DNA of 64,000 nt from Galeopsis tetrahit (taxonomy: Eukaryota; Streptophyta; Magnoliopsida; Lamiales; Lamiaceae): contig OY776125.1 of NCBI GenBank assembly GCA_963675135.1, positions 43,554,513 through 43,618,512 of the forward strand, given 5' to 3'. The notes beneath the pieces were generated by a model. It saw only the letters and a program-made list of their open reading frames with translations, did no database searches and had not been told where the DNA came from. Each line of letters begins with the position of its first letter. The stretch's first letter is position 1. Both the position numbers and the translations under genes were made by a program. Below are positions 1-10,600 of the stretch, piece by piece.

Positions 1-2
1 CT

Positions 3-1058
3 CTTTCTCAATTTCTGTTAGAAAATGGTTTTACTAAGGGCAAGGTAGATAGAACCTTGTTCAGAAGACAAGAAGGAAAAGACATTTTACTCGTCCAAAT
101 TTACGTAGATGACATCATTTTTGGGTCACCTAACAAAAAGCTGAGTGAAAGTTTCTCAACACTCATGCACAGTAAATTTGAGATGTCTATGATGGGTGAA
201 ATGAATTACTTTCTTGGACTTCATGTAAAACAGACCCCAGAAGGGATTTTCATAAATCAAGCAAAGTATACTCGTAATCTACTAGACAAGTATGGTATTA
301 AGACATGTAAATCTTCTGGAGTACCTATGCAACCTACCTACAGGATGGATCCAGACGAGAATGGTAAGTGTGCTGATCAAACTCATTATCGTGGTCTTAT
401 TGGTTCATTACTATACTTGACTGCTAGTAGACCTGATATTGCATTTTCTGTTGGTGTATGTGCTCGATTCCAAGCTAATCCAAAAGAGAGTCATATGGAA
501 ACCACTAAAAGGATATTGAAATATTTGAAAGGGACCATCAATCGTGGTATATGGTATCCTTCAAATGATGATTTATCTCTAAGTGGCTACTCTGATTCTG
601 ATTTTGGTGGTTGTAGAATAGATAGGAAATCTACATCTGGTTCTTGTCAATTCTTAGGCACAAAACTCATTTCATGGTTTTCGAAAAAGCAGACAAGTGT
701 TGCTACCTCTACTACTGAAGCCGAGTACATGGCTGCTGGTAGTTGTTGTAGTCAATTATTATGGCTTATTCAACAGCTTAGAGATTATAATATTTGTGAA
801 TCAAATGTTCCTATTTTCTGTGATAGTAATAGTGCTATTGCCATTACACAAAATCCTGTTCTGCACACACGTTGTAAGCATGTTGATGTGAAACATCATT
901 TTATACGTGATCATGTAGAAAAGAAGGATATTCGCATGGAAAAGATTCATACTGATTTTCAAAGAGCTGATATTTTCACAAAACCATTAGCTGAAGCTCG
1001 TTTTCGTGAATTATGCATTAGTCTAGGACTAATTGATCTTGATCCTACAAGTATGTAG
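3..1058 (+). CDS. pol: pol C-terminal part: reverse transcriptase end and RNase H (element A)
   Basis: The reading frame is open from the left window edge, so this is the 3' part of a longer pol. The RT catalytic YVDD box lies near 107-118, followed by the copia-typical stretch on growth of the cDNA (FGSPN, MMGEMNYFLGL). RNase H follows with GYSDSDFGGC, the TEAEYMA motif, FCDSNSAIA and the conserved tail KHVDVKHHFIRDHVEKKDI. The protein would copy the element RNA into cDNA and remove the RNA strand inside cytoplasmic particles. It ends in TAG and shows no frameshift in the visible part, unlike the pol of C and D. The internal ATG-like starts are irrelevant because translation comes from upstream. 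Confidence 0.93.
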   Translation, partial: LSQFLLENGFTKGKVDRTLFRRQEGKDILLVQIYVDDIIFGSPNKKLSESFSTLMHSKFEMSMMGEMNYFLGLHVKQTPEGIFINQAKYTRNLLDKYGIKTCKSSGVPMQPTYRMDPDENGKCADQTHYRGLIGSLLYLTASRPDIAFSVGVCARFQANPKESHMETTKRILKYLKGTINRGIWYPSNDDLSLSGYSDSDFGGCRIDRKSTSGSCQFLGTKLISWFSKKQTSVATSTTEAEYMAAGSCCSQLLWLIQQLRDYNICESNVPIFCDSNSAIAITQNPVLHTRCKHVDVKHHFIRDHVEKKDIRMEKIHTDFQRADIFTKPLAEARFRELCISLGLIDLDPTSM

Positions 1059-1946
1059 CAATGTACTAACCAGACAGGTACATTTCTAAGAAGAAAGGAG
1101 AAATAGACAAGTTACCACAAAAGAGCAGAGCACTCGTCTACTCACTCAACAGACAGGTATACAAGGTCAGACAAGTTGACCAAACAACCCGATGAGGAAG
1201 CTGGTAAAGCTGAGGGTAATACTAAGGGAATAAACATTTAAGGGGGAATCCTTGATTTCTTAAAGAACCTTATGTTGACTCTTAAGTTTGTTAATAGTCA
1301 TCTTGTTTGATCCTTGACCATTAAGCTAAATTGATATTCGTCTTATTTATTCTACTCGACTATCTGTCGCACAAGATAAGACAGGTACAAATAATCGTTT
1401 GATGTTCAAAGTAGACAAGCACAATCGAAGGGGGAACTCGTCTTGTGCACGTCAGTCTACTCGTCTGTTCTGGATAGACTCGAACAGACAAGATAAGTGG
1501 TTTCATGATTTAAATACTCTAAGTGTTTAAACAATACACATTAAGGATATAAATGTAATTTGTAAATGAAAATTTTGAAAAACCTAGAATTGGATTTATA
1601 CACTCCATTTAATGAGGTGTATATAACCAGTTCGCGCCAAAACTCTACTATGCTAGGTCAGATGAGTACACTCCTCTATCCTACCAATAGAAGAGGCGGA
1701 TTCCAAAATTTTACGATATTAAATCACGTAATATCCTCGATTCCGTAAAACTGAATTTCAAAAGACTTTCATATCTGTCCATTGGATCAAAACTTTTAAT
1801 CTCAACCATTGATTTCAACAATCAAGGTTTAACAAAACCCATACTACTCGTTCATAACTGCTCACAAGTTCTTATCTCTTGATTCTCATAACTTTTCAAG
1901 CACTCAAGCTCCTTCGAAATCTCTTGATTTTCATAACCGATCTACT
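1059..1946 (+). other. pol-ORF3 spacer of element A
   Basis: This 888-bp stretch has no convincing ORF. It is rich in the words AGACAAG and AGACAGG and holds two extra purine tracts, TTTAAGGGGGAATCC around 1238-1251 and GAAGGGGGAAC around 1428-1438. Its length argues that ORF3 is not made by simple readthrough of the pol stop. A separate RNA, splicing or internal initiation would be needed (inference). Confidence 0.6.
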
Positions 1947-4900
1947 ATGTCGATTGTTTCGATATTTGATGCTCGTACTAACATGCAAGCGAGGTTCGAT
2001 CTAGGAAAGTACATCACCGAAGGAAGAGTGCATGTGGAGGGATCGGTGTTTTTCAAAGGAAATCACACTGTAGACAACAAAGAAATTCTGATAAAATGCT
2101 TCAGATGCGGTTTAAGACCTTTCTTGGAGGCATTTCCTGAAGTTGTGCTGGAGGAAGAAGTGTTAGAATTCTATGCTACTGCAACTCGACAAGGCGACTC
2201 GATTGAAGCCTTTGTTGGAAGAAGGCGAGTGGAAATCACTCGTGAATTTTTGACTGAATCATTGAATTTACCGTCCGGATCGATAGATATCGAAAGATAT
2301 GCTGAAGGCAGAGAGTTGAGATATCTAAGCATTTTCTGTGGAAAGCAGTTGAAGTTGAATCGTGATGGTAAAATTCCTGCTGTCAAGAAGAAGGAATTAC
2401 TCGACAAATTCAAGACTCTTCTTGACATCGCATCAAAGATGTTGCTAGGAGTTACTGGGAGTTTTGACTCTGTGACACTTCAGAAAGCAAGGATAATGGC
2501 CGTGATTCATGATGGAATCACTGAAGGAAATTGGTCTAAATTCTTCTTGGATAGATTGATGTACTACAAGAAGTATGTTCAACTCGACACCAGTTCAGTC
2601 AACTGGGCTGTGTCTGCGAATGTAAGCTTCGGAAACAAGCTAAGTGTCATCCTACCCCTCTTGTTGCCCAACAAGACTAGTTGGAGTAAGGGCAAACCAT
2701 TTCATCCTCTCAAGCATTATCTGAAGAAGGAGGCGCTAGCAAAGCAAGCTGCTAGAAGAGCTGCTGCTCCCAGACAAGTCCAGATCAATCCTGATGATGC
2801 CATGATTGAAGCCGCCTCGTCTAGTTCTGAGGAAGACGAGTCGGAGAGCAGAAATTCTGAGGGAGCTGAGGCCGGAACTAGTGGTAGACTAGTTCAGTAT
2901 GTGGAAGAGGAGGCAATGATTGAGGCTGCAGAAGATTCTGAGGAAACCCACTCAGACAAGGAGCCTGAGACGGAAGAGGAAGAGTTGCAAGTGTATCGAC
3001 TGGTGAGAGTCGAGTCGAGTCCTTCACCAGACAAGTCGACTGAAGAAAAGGTTGGTACTTCTTCTAGAGCTTTGTCAATTCCTATCTCTCTCCCCATCAA
3101 AACCAAGGCCAGATCACTTCGATCTCGTGCCAAAGCTATTCCCAAAACCTCGTCAGTGTTGGCAGTACAACCACTTCGAGCCAACATAACCCCACACACT
3201 ACTATATTTGATACAGTTGATACTTCTACAACTGTCGAACCAAACCAAGCCACATCAAAGCCCCAAGAAACCACCATCCATATTCCCTCTACCACAACAG
3301 AAAATGTTGAACCCCCCAACCCATCTACTTCAGACAAGATACCAGTTGCCACTGCGACAACTGAGACAGGGACCCCGCCTGCTCAGACCCCGTCTGATGT
3401 TAGATTTGATTTCCTCGTCTATTATCCGATGTGCTTAAGGGAGAAGAGGTTGCGTTTGAAGATGTCACACAATCTAAGGAAGATGCTACCATTAGTAGAG
3501 ATCGACACATCTTCAGAAGCGTATGAGAAACTTCTAAGGATATGTACATGGTATGCATTGAAGACATCCCCGACAGAAGATCTGTTTGAAGTAATTCAAG
3601 AAATGGGTGGAATCTCCAATTTTCAAGATTGGGAGATGGAACAGAAGGAGAATAGTGGAGTCAGGGACCACTCAGAGTTGTTCCCACCTCATGCGTTGAC
3701 AGAATTGGTGAAGAAAATGCTGAACATATCTGATGATATTTTGTCTTCAGAGGTCAGGTTTGATGTTGGTGTTCAAACTGATCTTGTGGAAGAAGAGTTG
3801 ACAATCAAGTTAGTTGATGTTGCCAGTCAGACTGATCTGCTTAAGGAAGCTGCTGTAAGTGTGGAAGAAGAAGACAACAACTTGATTGATCTTGGTGAAG
3901 AAGATGATGAGTTTGTTGAAGCCATCGTGTTTAATGAAGATGAGTTAATTGAGACTCACTCTACTACTCATGTTTTTCCAGAAGGCCTTATAGATGAGTT
4001 GAAGACAGACTTAAAGGAAGTAGTGAAGTCGTCTATTGAGGTGTTTTTGGAATCAAAGTTGAAAACAGTTCTTATTGAACAAAATCAGTCACTAGTTGAC
4101 AGCTCCAGAGAATTGATAGTTGGAGAAGTGAATAAAATGGATTCTACGTTTCGACAAGAAATGTATACGCAAATTGAAGATTTCTTGAAGAAACAAGTTG
4201 ACTACTTGGAGAACAGGTCTGTTAATTTTGCTCGAACATTGGCTGAAGAAGCAAGTAAAATGGAAAGGCTATACAGAGTTAAAATTGAGATAGCTGATGA
4301 GCAAAGGCGAGAGGCACAAGATCAGTTGGTGCGTTCTAAAGCTATTCTCACTGAGCTAACAAAACAGAACACTCTCTTGCGTCAGACAGCTGTTCATTTC
4401 AAAGACGAGTTGGCCATTAACTCAAAGAAATTGGAAGCCACTGCCGATCGACTAGACAAGATGAGTCGTGTTGAGGCAAATCAAAGGCAAATTGAACTGG
4501 CTGCTGAAGCAATGAAAGAAGAAATGACTCGGTTTACTAGTCTATTCACTCTTAAGGCAAGTGATGAAGCCAAAAAGGGGGAAGAGACAAGTAGAGTTAT
4601 TATTGCCGCTGAAAAGTCAAGTGCAGAAACTGAAGTTAAGGCTGCTGCTTCTGTGATAGAAGAGTTAAGATATCCCAAGAGAGGAAGGCTAGTCAAGAAG
4701 GCAGATCTTGAACAAGCTAAGGATGAAGAACATAAGAGACTGCTGAAAGGCAAAAGTGTTGCGTCTGTGGAAGTTGAGACTCAGACCAGACAAGTCAAGA
4801 GACAACTTGTGATTGAAGGAAAGCAAGAAGAAGAAACTGAAGTCATGAAGAAGCAGAAGATAGATGATGATGATGAATCTAAGTATGCTTGCAAGAAGAA

Positions 4901-5375
4901 GCTGGGTAAGCATATTAGAAGACTGCTGAAGCTAAAAGCAAATCCAGATCTAGTAGAAGATGCATTCATTGACAACATCATTGATGATGAACATCGTAAA
5001 GATTGGTTCAAAGTCAAGTTGCAATGGGAGTTAGATCACTGGATTATTCGTAAATATGGAGAAGCTGATAGTTCTGAGGAACTTTATGTCATATTTGACA
5101 AATTCATGGAAGTTCAAGATAGGAAGCTGTGGAATCTGATCATGAAGATAGCTGCTGCTGTGAATTGTAATATTCTTGTTCCTATCTTTCTTAAATGGAC
5201 TACTCCGATGTTAGGCTCAGGAAAGAGGATCGACTTCAACCATATCAAGAAATTTGAAGAAAATCTGCTGGATAAAGAGAAGATCGAGACTGAAGATCAT
5301 ATGTCAGTAATTCATAAGAGACTCCTAGATGCATTATGTGTTCCAAATCCAGAAGGAGGTACTCTTTTAGATTAG
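1947..5375 (+). CDS. ORF3 of element A (Sirevirus additional/env-like ORF), intact
   Basis: This is an uninterrupted 1142-residue ORF with an ATG start, in sense orientation between pol and the 3' LTR, where Sireviruses carry an envelope-like or additional ORF. An N-terminal globular block (about 1-275, with FFKGNHT, NKEIL and RIMAVIHD) is followed by an acidic Ser/Glu-rich and Pro/Thr-rich linker. A middle block (about 490-600) starts at YYPMCLREKR and contains DWEMEQKE. A long Glu/Lys-rich coiled-coil segment (about 690-960) carries AKKGE near 874. A C-terminal block (about 1018-1130) contains LQWELDHWIIRKYG. The same blocks recur in D and, more diverged, in C. I see no signal peptide and no clear membrane anchor, so a classical envelope role is not supported. 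Function unknown. The N-block may match the family annotated as putative plant transposon protein (unverified). Confidence 0.85.
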   Translation: MSIVSIFDARTNMQARFDLGKYITEGRVHVEGSVFFKGNHTVDNKEILIKCFRCGLRPFLEAFPEVVLEEEVLEFYATATRQGDSIEAFVGRRRVEITREFLTESLNLPSGSIDIERYAEGRELRYLSIFCGKQLKLNRDGKIPAVKKKELLDKFKTLLDIASKMLLGVTGSFDSVTLQKARIMAVIHDGITEGNWSKFFLDRLMYYKKYVQLDTSSVNWAVSANVSFGNKLSVILPLLLPNKTSWSKGKPFHPLKHYLKKEALAKQAARRAAAPRQVQINPDDAMIEAASSSSEEDESESRNSEGAEAGTSGRLVQYVEEEAMIEAAEDSEETHSDKEPETEEEELQVYRLVRVESSPSPDKSTEEKVGTSSRALSIPISLPIKTKARSLRSRAKAIPKTSSVLAVQPLRANITPHTTIFDTVDTSTTVEPNQATSKPQETTIHIPSTTTENVEPPNPSTSDKIPVATATTETGTPPAQTPSDVRFDFLVYYPMCLREKRLRLKMSHNLRKMLPLVEIDTSSEAYEKLLRICTWYALKTSPTEDLFEVIQEMGGISNFQDWEMEQKENSGVRDHSELFPPHALTELVKKMLNISDDILSSEVRFDVGVQTDLVEEELTIKLVDVASQTDLLKEAAVSVEEEDNNLIDLGEEDDEFVEAIVFNEDELIETHSTTHVFPEGLIDELKTDLKEVVKSSIEVFLESKLKTVLIEQNQSLVDSSRELIVGEVNKMDSTFRQEMYTQIEDFLKKQVDYLENRSVNFARTLAEEASKMERLYRVKIEIADEQRREAQDQLVRSKAILTELTKQNTLLRQTAVHFKDELAINSKKLEATADRLDKMSRVEANQRQIELAAEAMKEEMTRFTSLFTLKASDEAKKGEETSRVIIAAEKSSAETEVKAAASVIEELRYPKRGRLVKKADLEQAKDEEHKRLLKGKSVASVEVETQTRQVKRQLVIEGKQEEETEVMKKQKIDDDDESKYACKKKLGKHIRRLLKLKANPDLVEDAFIDNIIDDEHRKDWFKVKLQWELDHWIIRKYGEADSSEELYVIFDKFMEVQDRKLWNLIMKIAAAVNCNILVPIFLKWTTPMLGSGKRIDFNHIKKFEENLLDKEKIETEDHMSVIHKRLLDALCVPNPEGGTLLD

Positions 5376-5547
5376 TTTTTTGTTGTTTGCTCTGATTCAT
5401 AGTTCTTATTTTTGATTTAGTATGTGTAATATCTACTGATCATATTCTGAATGAATGAAAAGATAAGTACTATTTTGATGTTTAAGACAAGATAACTACT
5501 TAACTAGTCTACTATTGTGAAAAGATTCAAGAAGTTTTGGCTTCATC

Positions 5548-5561
5548 AAAAAGGGGGAAAT
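5548..5561 (+). promoter_or_regulatory. 3' polypurine tract of element A
   Basis: AAAAAGGGGGAAAT lies directly before the LTR and is preceded by TTTTGGCTTCATC. The identical block precedes the LTRs of B and D, and a one-base variant precedes that of C. It is the expected plus-strand DNA primer for reverse transcription. Confidence 0.88.
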
Positions 5562-6883
5562 TGTTGGGATATGAATCCTAGAACAAGTCCTAAATAATGA
5601 TAAAAGATAAAGATGAAGTTTTGATAAGCCAAAAGTAGACTTGAATATTTTCTAAGTGTTGACTGATCTAGTCTAGTTAAGAGAAGTCATCTTGAACAGA
5701 TCAGTAGAGTTCACAAGACAAGTACTAGTTTTAAAAGACAAGTATTATTGAAAGATAAGTACGAATTATAAGTACTTCATATTTGTGTATATTAACTGAT
5801 TAGTTTGTTATTGGGCTATGATTTAATTACTATATAGAAGCTCATGATTGTTTTATATAAAAATATATTGATGTATAGTTTTCTAAGATGACTAAGCTTT
5901 GTAACAAGAGCTTAATGTAATGTAATAGTCTTGTTAGGATTAGATGATAGGACTAGATTTGTTCTATATTGTAATCTGAAGAAGTCTACTGCACAAGACA
6001 AGTAGAAGAAGAAGTCTACTACTACTAGACAAGACAGGTGCGACTCAACAAGACAAGACAAGGCAAGAAGACTGAAGTTAGTTACAGAAACGCGTATTGA
6101 AGATAAAGATTGAAGGAGTTAGTTAAGAAATAACTAATTAACTGAAGAAACGCGTGAAAGGATAAAAAGAATCAGTTGCAAGTTAGTTTTCAAGAAAAGT
6201 TGGTTACACAACTGAAAGTTCTTGGAATTAGAGTTCTATAAATACCGCAAGGTATTAAACGATTAGAGAATGCCGATACGACTACATACAAAAGCGTTAT
6301 TGAAGATTCAAAGAAGAAATTACTCTCAGAGATTGAAGTTCAGAAAGTGAAGCTACACAAGACAAGTGAAGATCGAAGAAGGCTACTACTGAACGAAGAG
6401 AAGTTTTATTTTTGTTTACTGTTTCAAGTTGCTAGATACTTGTAAATCGCTAGTAAGATCGAAGAGGCACTTGGTAGTGTTGTCGAGAAGATCTAAGTCT
6501 TATTTCTTGGGACTTAAAGCTACAAGAACATATTACTCCATTGGACGAGTTAATAAGAATATCACAACTAGGTTGTGAGAGTGGATGTAGACAAGTTGTC
6601 GAACCACTATAAAATCTCGTGTTTGATTTACTTTACTGTTTGTTTAATTGCTTAATTGATTAATTGTTTAATTGCCTAAATACACGTCTAAACTAGACTA
6701 GTTGAGTATACATAGAACAGAGTTCTCGAAATAAGTTGAGTATAAACTAGAATTGGGCTCATTGTTATATTCTGATTTCCGCATCGTACTTTGATATTTC
6801 GAAAGATTTGTGAAAAGTCTATTCACCCCCCACTAGACGTTTTCACTAGCTTACTCGTTATTAAACTCAACTTGGGACCAACC
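5562..6883 (+). repeat. 3' LTR of element A
   Basis: The 1322-bp LTR starts TGTTGGGATATGAATCC and ends GGGACCAAC (last base uncertain; CA expected). A TATA-like CTATAAATA lies at about 6236-6244. A conserved R/U5 motif, GAGAGTGGATGTAG, is followed by CGAACCACTATAAA at about 6576-6613. TATTCACCCCCC lies close to the 3' end. The start resembles the solo LTR at 18736-20335, so both belong to related families. The U3 and 5' R parts are rich in ACAAGACAAG words. Confidence 0.85.
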
Positions 6884-7115
6884 GTTTTCACCAGCTACCA
6901 CATCTGAAGAATTGACAACCTGATGAAGACTACTCAAGAAAGTTCAAGAAACCATAAACTTGTGATCTGTGAAACTCCAAATATTTTATACAAGTTATAG
7001 TCTATTTTTCTTACAAGACAAATTCTCACTGTCTTCATCAGAGAACTTATGTAGTACTTTATAAACTCTTATCTTTCTTTAAAGAGCATTTATCAAGTTT
7101 AGTTTTGGCTTCATC

Positions 7116-7129
7116 AAAAAGGGGGAAAT
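7116..7129 (+). promoter_or_regulatory. 3' polypurine tract of element B
   Basis: AAAAAGGGGGAAAT is preceded by AGTTTTGGCTTCATC and immediately precedes TGTTGGGATG of the LTR. It is identical to the tracts of A and D. Confidence 0.85.
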
Positions 7130-8564
7130 TGTTGGGATGTAAATTCACCCTAAGCCCCATCTAATGATATAATAGTTTTGATGGCCAAAACACTTAGAGT
7201 TTATAAATATATGTAACAGGATCAACTGACATTTGTATAGATCAGCTTAGACTAGTCTTTTGTGATCAGCTGTATGAATCTTAGTTGATCAGCACAGTCT
7301 TAGCTTACATGCGCTAGCCCAAGATATGTAGAATATAAGACATGAAGACTAGAAGATCCTTGAAGATCAGATAAGTAAGGTGCTTGTACACCTTCTTACC
7401 TGATAAAGTCCAAGTCAAAGATGGCCAAAGTCAGCTCAAGTACTTTTCAGATCAGAAGAGTAATACGCATCTGATATCAAAAGACAAAAGACTTCAGGCC
7501 AGACGAGTTTACCAGAAGACTAGAAATGAAGATCAGAAGACTAGTAGCTCGTCAAGGACTCGGCTGATTCCAAAGTCATCTTGCAATTCAAACGAAGAGT
7601 TACCATACTTAGAAGATGGACACGATCCCAGTTTTGAAGCAATCAATATCAAAGCAGCTGGAATCAAGGAATCAATGAAGATCGAAAAGGAAAGATTGCC
7701 AAACGGCTAGTCAACTCCAACGGCTAATTGCAGCAATCCTCTCTATAAATACAAGAGGGTGATGAAGAACAAAGCACGTAAATACCACGCAAGAATTCTG
7801 AAGCTTAATCAAGCAAGCAAACCAAAGCATAAATCACTCAAGAATTCTCAAGAGCACCGAAAAGTATTAGAACACATTTTAGCTCTTAAGATATTTTCCC
7901 ATCCAACCAAAGAACCTGAATCCAATATATATTGTATATCTTTTGATTTAGGCATAGTGGTTAAGCAATTTACAAGCTTGAACCATTAGTTGGATCCTTT
8001 CAAAAACCCTAAAACCCCCACCATAAGGTTAAGTTTTTGAACCCCTGTAAAAGTGCAAGTGCTTCCAATCACTTGTGGAGACCGCAGCAGTTCGGGACTG
8101 CTCAGATCTCAAAGTCCTAACCTTGGGACTATAAAGGACAAGCCCTTGTAATTTTCAGGAAATTAAAGGGATTAAACATCACATTTGGAACGTGAGAGTG
8201 GACATAGGAACGTATATCCGAACCACTATAAATCGACGGTGTCATCTATTTATTGCACTTTAATTTCAGTTTATTTATACTTTATATATAGTGCATACTG
8301 TGATTTAAACCATCTTTATAAACAAGGCCATATCTTTCAAACCAGCACCAGCTGAGTACTCTCTACAAACAAGTAATTGGCTATTCATAAGAACGAGTCT
8401 AAATAAAGGGCCTACTCACTTCTGCATACAAACCACTCTATCAGATAACTATAGTCTTCTGGACCAGCAGACTTGTAGTCCAGAAGACATAGCAATCAGA
8501 AGAGGTTTCCAAATCTTTGATTAAAAAGTTTTAAATTCTATTCACCCCTCCCCTTTAGACTTTA
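7130..8564 (+). repeat. 3' LTR of element B, truncated at its 3' end
   Basis: It begins TGTTGGGATGTAAATTCACCC and matches the D LTRs in reverse orientation along most of its length. Shared features include the TATA box CTCTATAAATAC near 7741 and the GAGAGTGGACATAGG / CGAACCACTATAAA motif near 8195-8233. Identity breaks after TTCACCCCTCCCCTTTAGACTTTAG. D continues a further 30-odd bases to CCAACA, so the end has been lost or replaced. The small ORFs inside are not genes. Confidence 0.82.
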
Positions 8565-9103
8565 GAGGCTTTACCAGTATTTGAAATGTACAATGTATTG
8601 AGTTTTACACTTACTTGGTTTGGTTCTGATAACCTCTTATAACTCTGGATGTCATTTATTCCCCGCAAACCTCGAGGGATATAATGGATAGAGCTTCTTC
8701 TTTAGTCATTTTGGGAACTGGACACCTGTTGGGTCATAGAATTCCAAACACCATTTCCTGGTTCATATTAAGGATTCTCGCAAATATATCAGGAGTTGGG
8801 TTCATATCAAGAGCGCACGCAAATGTCTCAGGGGTGGTGTTCATATCAAGAACCCACGCAAATTTCTCAGTGGTGGGGTTCATCAAGAACCCACGCAAAT
8901 ATCCCTCGTCTTGAATGTTTTTCGACTTTCCGTGCTTTATCCCATCTCTTCTTATAGTACTTGATTTTGGTTTTGATAGCCCCGTATAGTTCTTATATGG
9001 CTCATACTCCCCTAGCCTCGAAGGGTACAGTGGATGAAGATTTCTCCTTTCTTGTAACTCTAGGGGCATGTTGGATCATAGAGCTCCAAATATCGACTTT
9101 AAG
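8565..9103. other. Non-coding repeat-derived flank
   Basis: No gene is visible. Around 8770-8905 there are three or four degenerate units of GGGTTCATATCAAGAACCCACGC type, a diverged form of the minisatellite that follows. The segment at 8671-8750 is similar to 9016-9095 (CCTCGAGGG/CCTCGAAGGG, then TTGG.TCATAGA.TCCAAA), pointing to an older duplication with a period of about 345 bp. The short ORFs on both strands are shadows of the repeat. Confidence 0.5.
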
Positions 9104-10600
9104 CATTTCCTTAGAGTGAGGCTCATCCTAGACTCACACCGATTCACAGAGTGGGATTCGTGAAGGACTTTCGTAATTTTCTCAGAGTGAAGTTCATCGG
9201 AACCTACTCCATTTCTCAGGGCGTGGTTCGTCAGAATCTACTCAATTTCTCAGGGTGAGGTTCATTGGAACCAACACAATTTCTCAGGGTGAGGTTCATC
9301 GGAACCTTCGCAATTTCTCAAGTAAGGTTCATCCGAACCTTCTCAATTTCTCAGGGTGAGGTTCATTGGAACCTACGCAATTTCACAGGGTGAGGTTCAT
9401 TGGAACCTTCGCAATTTCTCAGAGTAAGGTTCATCTGAACCTACTCAATTTCTCAGGGTGAGGTTCATTAGAACCTTCGCAATTTCTCAAAGTAAGGTTC
9501 GTAAGAACCTACTCAATTTCTCAGGGTGAGGTTCATTAGAACCTTCGTAATTTTTCAGAGTAAGGTTCATCCGAACCTACTCAATTTCTCAAGGTGAGGT
9601 TCATTAAAACCTTCGCAATTTCTCAGAGTAAGGTTCACCAGAACCTACTCAATTTCTCAGGGCAAGGTTCATTAGAACCTTCGCAATTTTTCAGAGTGAG
9701 GTTCAATAGAACCTTCACAATTTCTTAGAGTAAGGTTCATCCAAACCTACTCAATTTCTCAGGGTGAGGTTTATTAAAACCTTCACAATTTCTCAGAGTA
9801 AGGTTCACCAGAACCTACTCAATTTCTCAGGATGAGTTTCATTAGAACCTTCGCAATTTCTCAGAGTAAGGTTCATCAGAACCTACTCAATTTCTCAGGG
9901 TGAGGTTCATTAGAACCTTCGCAATTTCTCAGAGTAAGGTTCGTTAGAACCTACTCAATTTTTCAGGGTGAGGTTCATTAGAACCTCCGCAATTTTTCAG
10001 AGTGAGGTTCATCAGAAACTTCACAATTTCTTAGAGTAAGGTTCATCCAAACCTACTCAATTTCTCAGGGTGAGGTTCATTAGAACCTTCGCAATTTCTC
10101 ATAGTAAGGTTCATCAGAACCAACTCAATTTCACAGGGTGCGGTTCATTAGAACCTTCGCAATTTCTCAGAGTAAGGTTCGTTAGAACCTACTCAATTTT
10201 TCAGGGTGAGGTTCATTAGAACCTCCGTAATTTTTCAGAGAGAGGTTCATCAGAACCTTCACAATTTCTCAGAGTAAGGTTCATCCGAACCTATTCAATT
10301 TCTCAGGGTGAGGTTCATTAAAACCTTCGCAATTTCTCAGAGTAAAGTTCATCAGAACCTACTCAATTTCTCAGGGTGAGGTTCATTAGAACCTTCGCAA
10401 TTTCTCAGAGTAAGGTTCATCAGAACCTGCTCAATTTCTTAGGGTGAGGTTCATTAGAACCTTCGCAATTTCTCAGAGTAAAGTTCATCAGAACCTACTC
10501 AATTTCTCAGGGTGAGGTTCATTAGAACCTTCGCAATTTCTCAGAGTAAGGTTCATCGGAACCTACTCAATTTCTCAAGGTGAAGTTCATTAAAACATAC
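9104..10600. repeat. Palindromic 34-bp minisatellite array, about 1.5 kb
   Basis: There are over 40 head-to-tail units of 34 bp. Each holds TTTCTCAG, then AGGTTCATnAGAACCT, then CnCAA. Two unit types tend to alternate (GGGTGAGG..CTTCGCAA and GAGTAAGG..CTACTCAA), giving a 68-bp higher-order unit. Every unit contains an inverted repeat GGTTC/GAACC around a 4-nt loop. Units diverge by a few bases from each other. There is no coding potential. Confidence 0.9.

Larger units (their letters stand above)
1..6883 (+). mobile_element. Sirevirus (Ty1/copia) element A, 5' end outside window
   Basis: This is the 3' portion of a Ty1/copia LTR retrotransposon. In order it holds the end of pol (RT and RNase H), a spacer, a large third ORF, a short 3'UTR, a polypurine tract and a 3' LTR that begins TGTTGGGATATG. 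The pol-ORF3-PPT-LTR order, the TGTTGG/CCAAC LTR ends and the AAAAAGGGGGAAAT tract are Sirevirus traits (established knowledge). The right edge abuts sequence matching the very end of another element's ORF3, so A is inserted in element B. Its 5' LTR and TSD lie outside the window, so age and intactness cannot be judged. Confidence 0.9.
6884..8564 (+). mobile_element. 3' tail of Sirevirus B, host of element A
   Basis: Sequence 6884-6906 aligns with the last codons and stop of D's ORF3 (CATCTGA shared). Then follow a 3'UTR that tracks D's 3'UTR (CCTGATGAAGAC, CTGTCTTCATCAGA), a PPT and an LTR. A therefore landed at the extreme C-terminus of B's ORF3 and separated the rest of B, which lies left of the window. 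B belongs to the same family as D but is clearly more diverged. Its LTR stops about 35 bp short of the expected end. Confidence 0.8.

Noticed and set aside
1056..1110. UAG CAA context after A's pol stop, recalling readthrough signals
   Set aside because: Only CAA fits; the next codon breaks the CARYYA pattern and the frame closes after 16 codons, far from ORF3.
2171..2428. Antisense ORFs within ORF3 of A and similar ones in C and D
   Set aside because: None is conserved between elements; they mirror the codon use of the sense frame.
7384..7989. Two plus-strand ORFs in B's LTR
   Set aside because: They lie in U3/R of an LTR, span the TATA box region and are not conserved in the D LTRs.
9104..10600. 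CRISPR-like or heat-shock-element array
   Set aside because: There are no unique spacers and the genome is a plant; TTC/GAA are separated by 4 nt, not the 2 nt of heat-shock elements.
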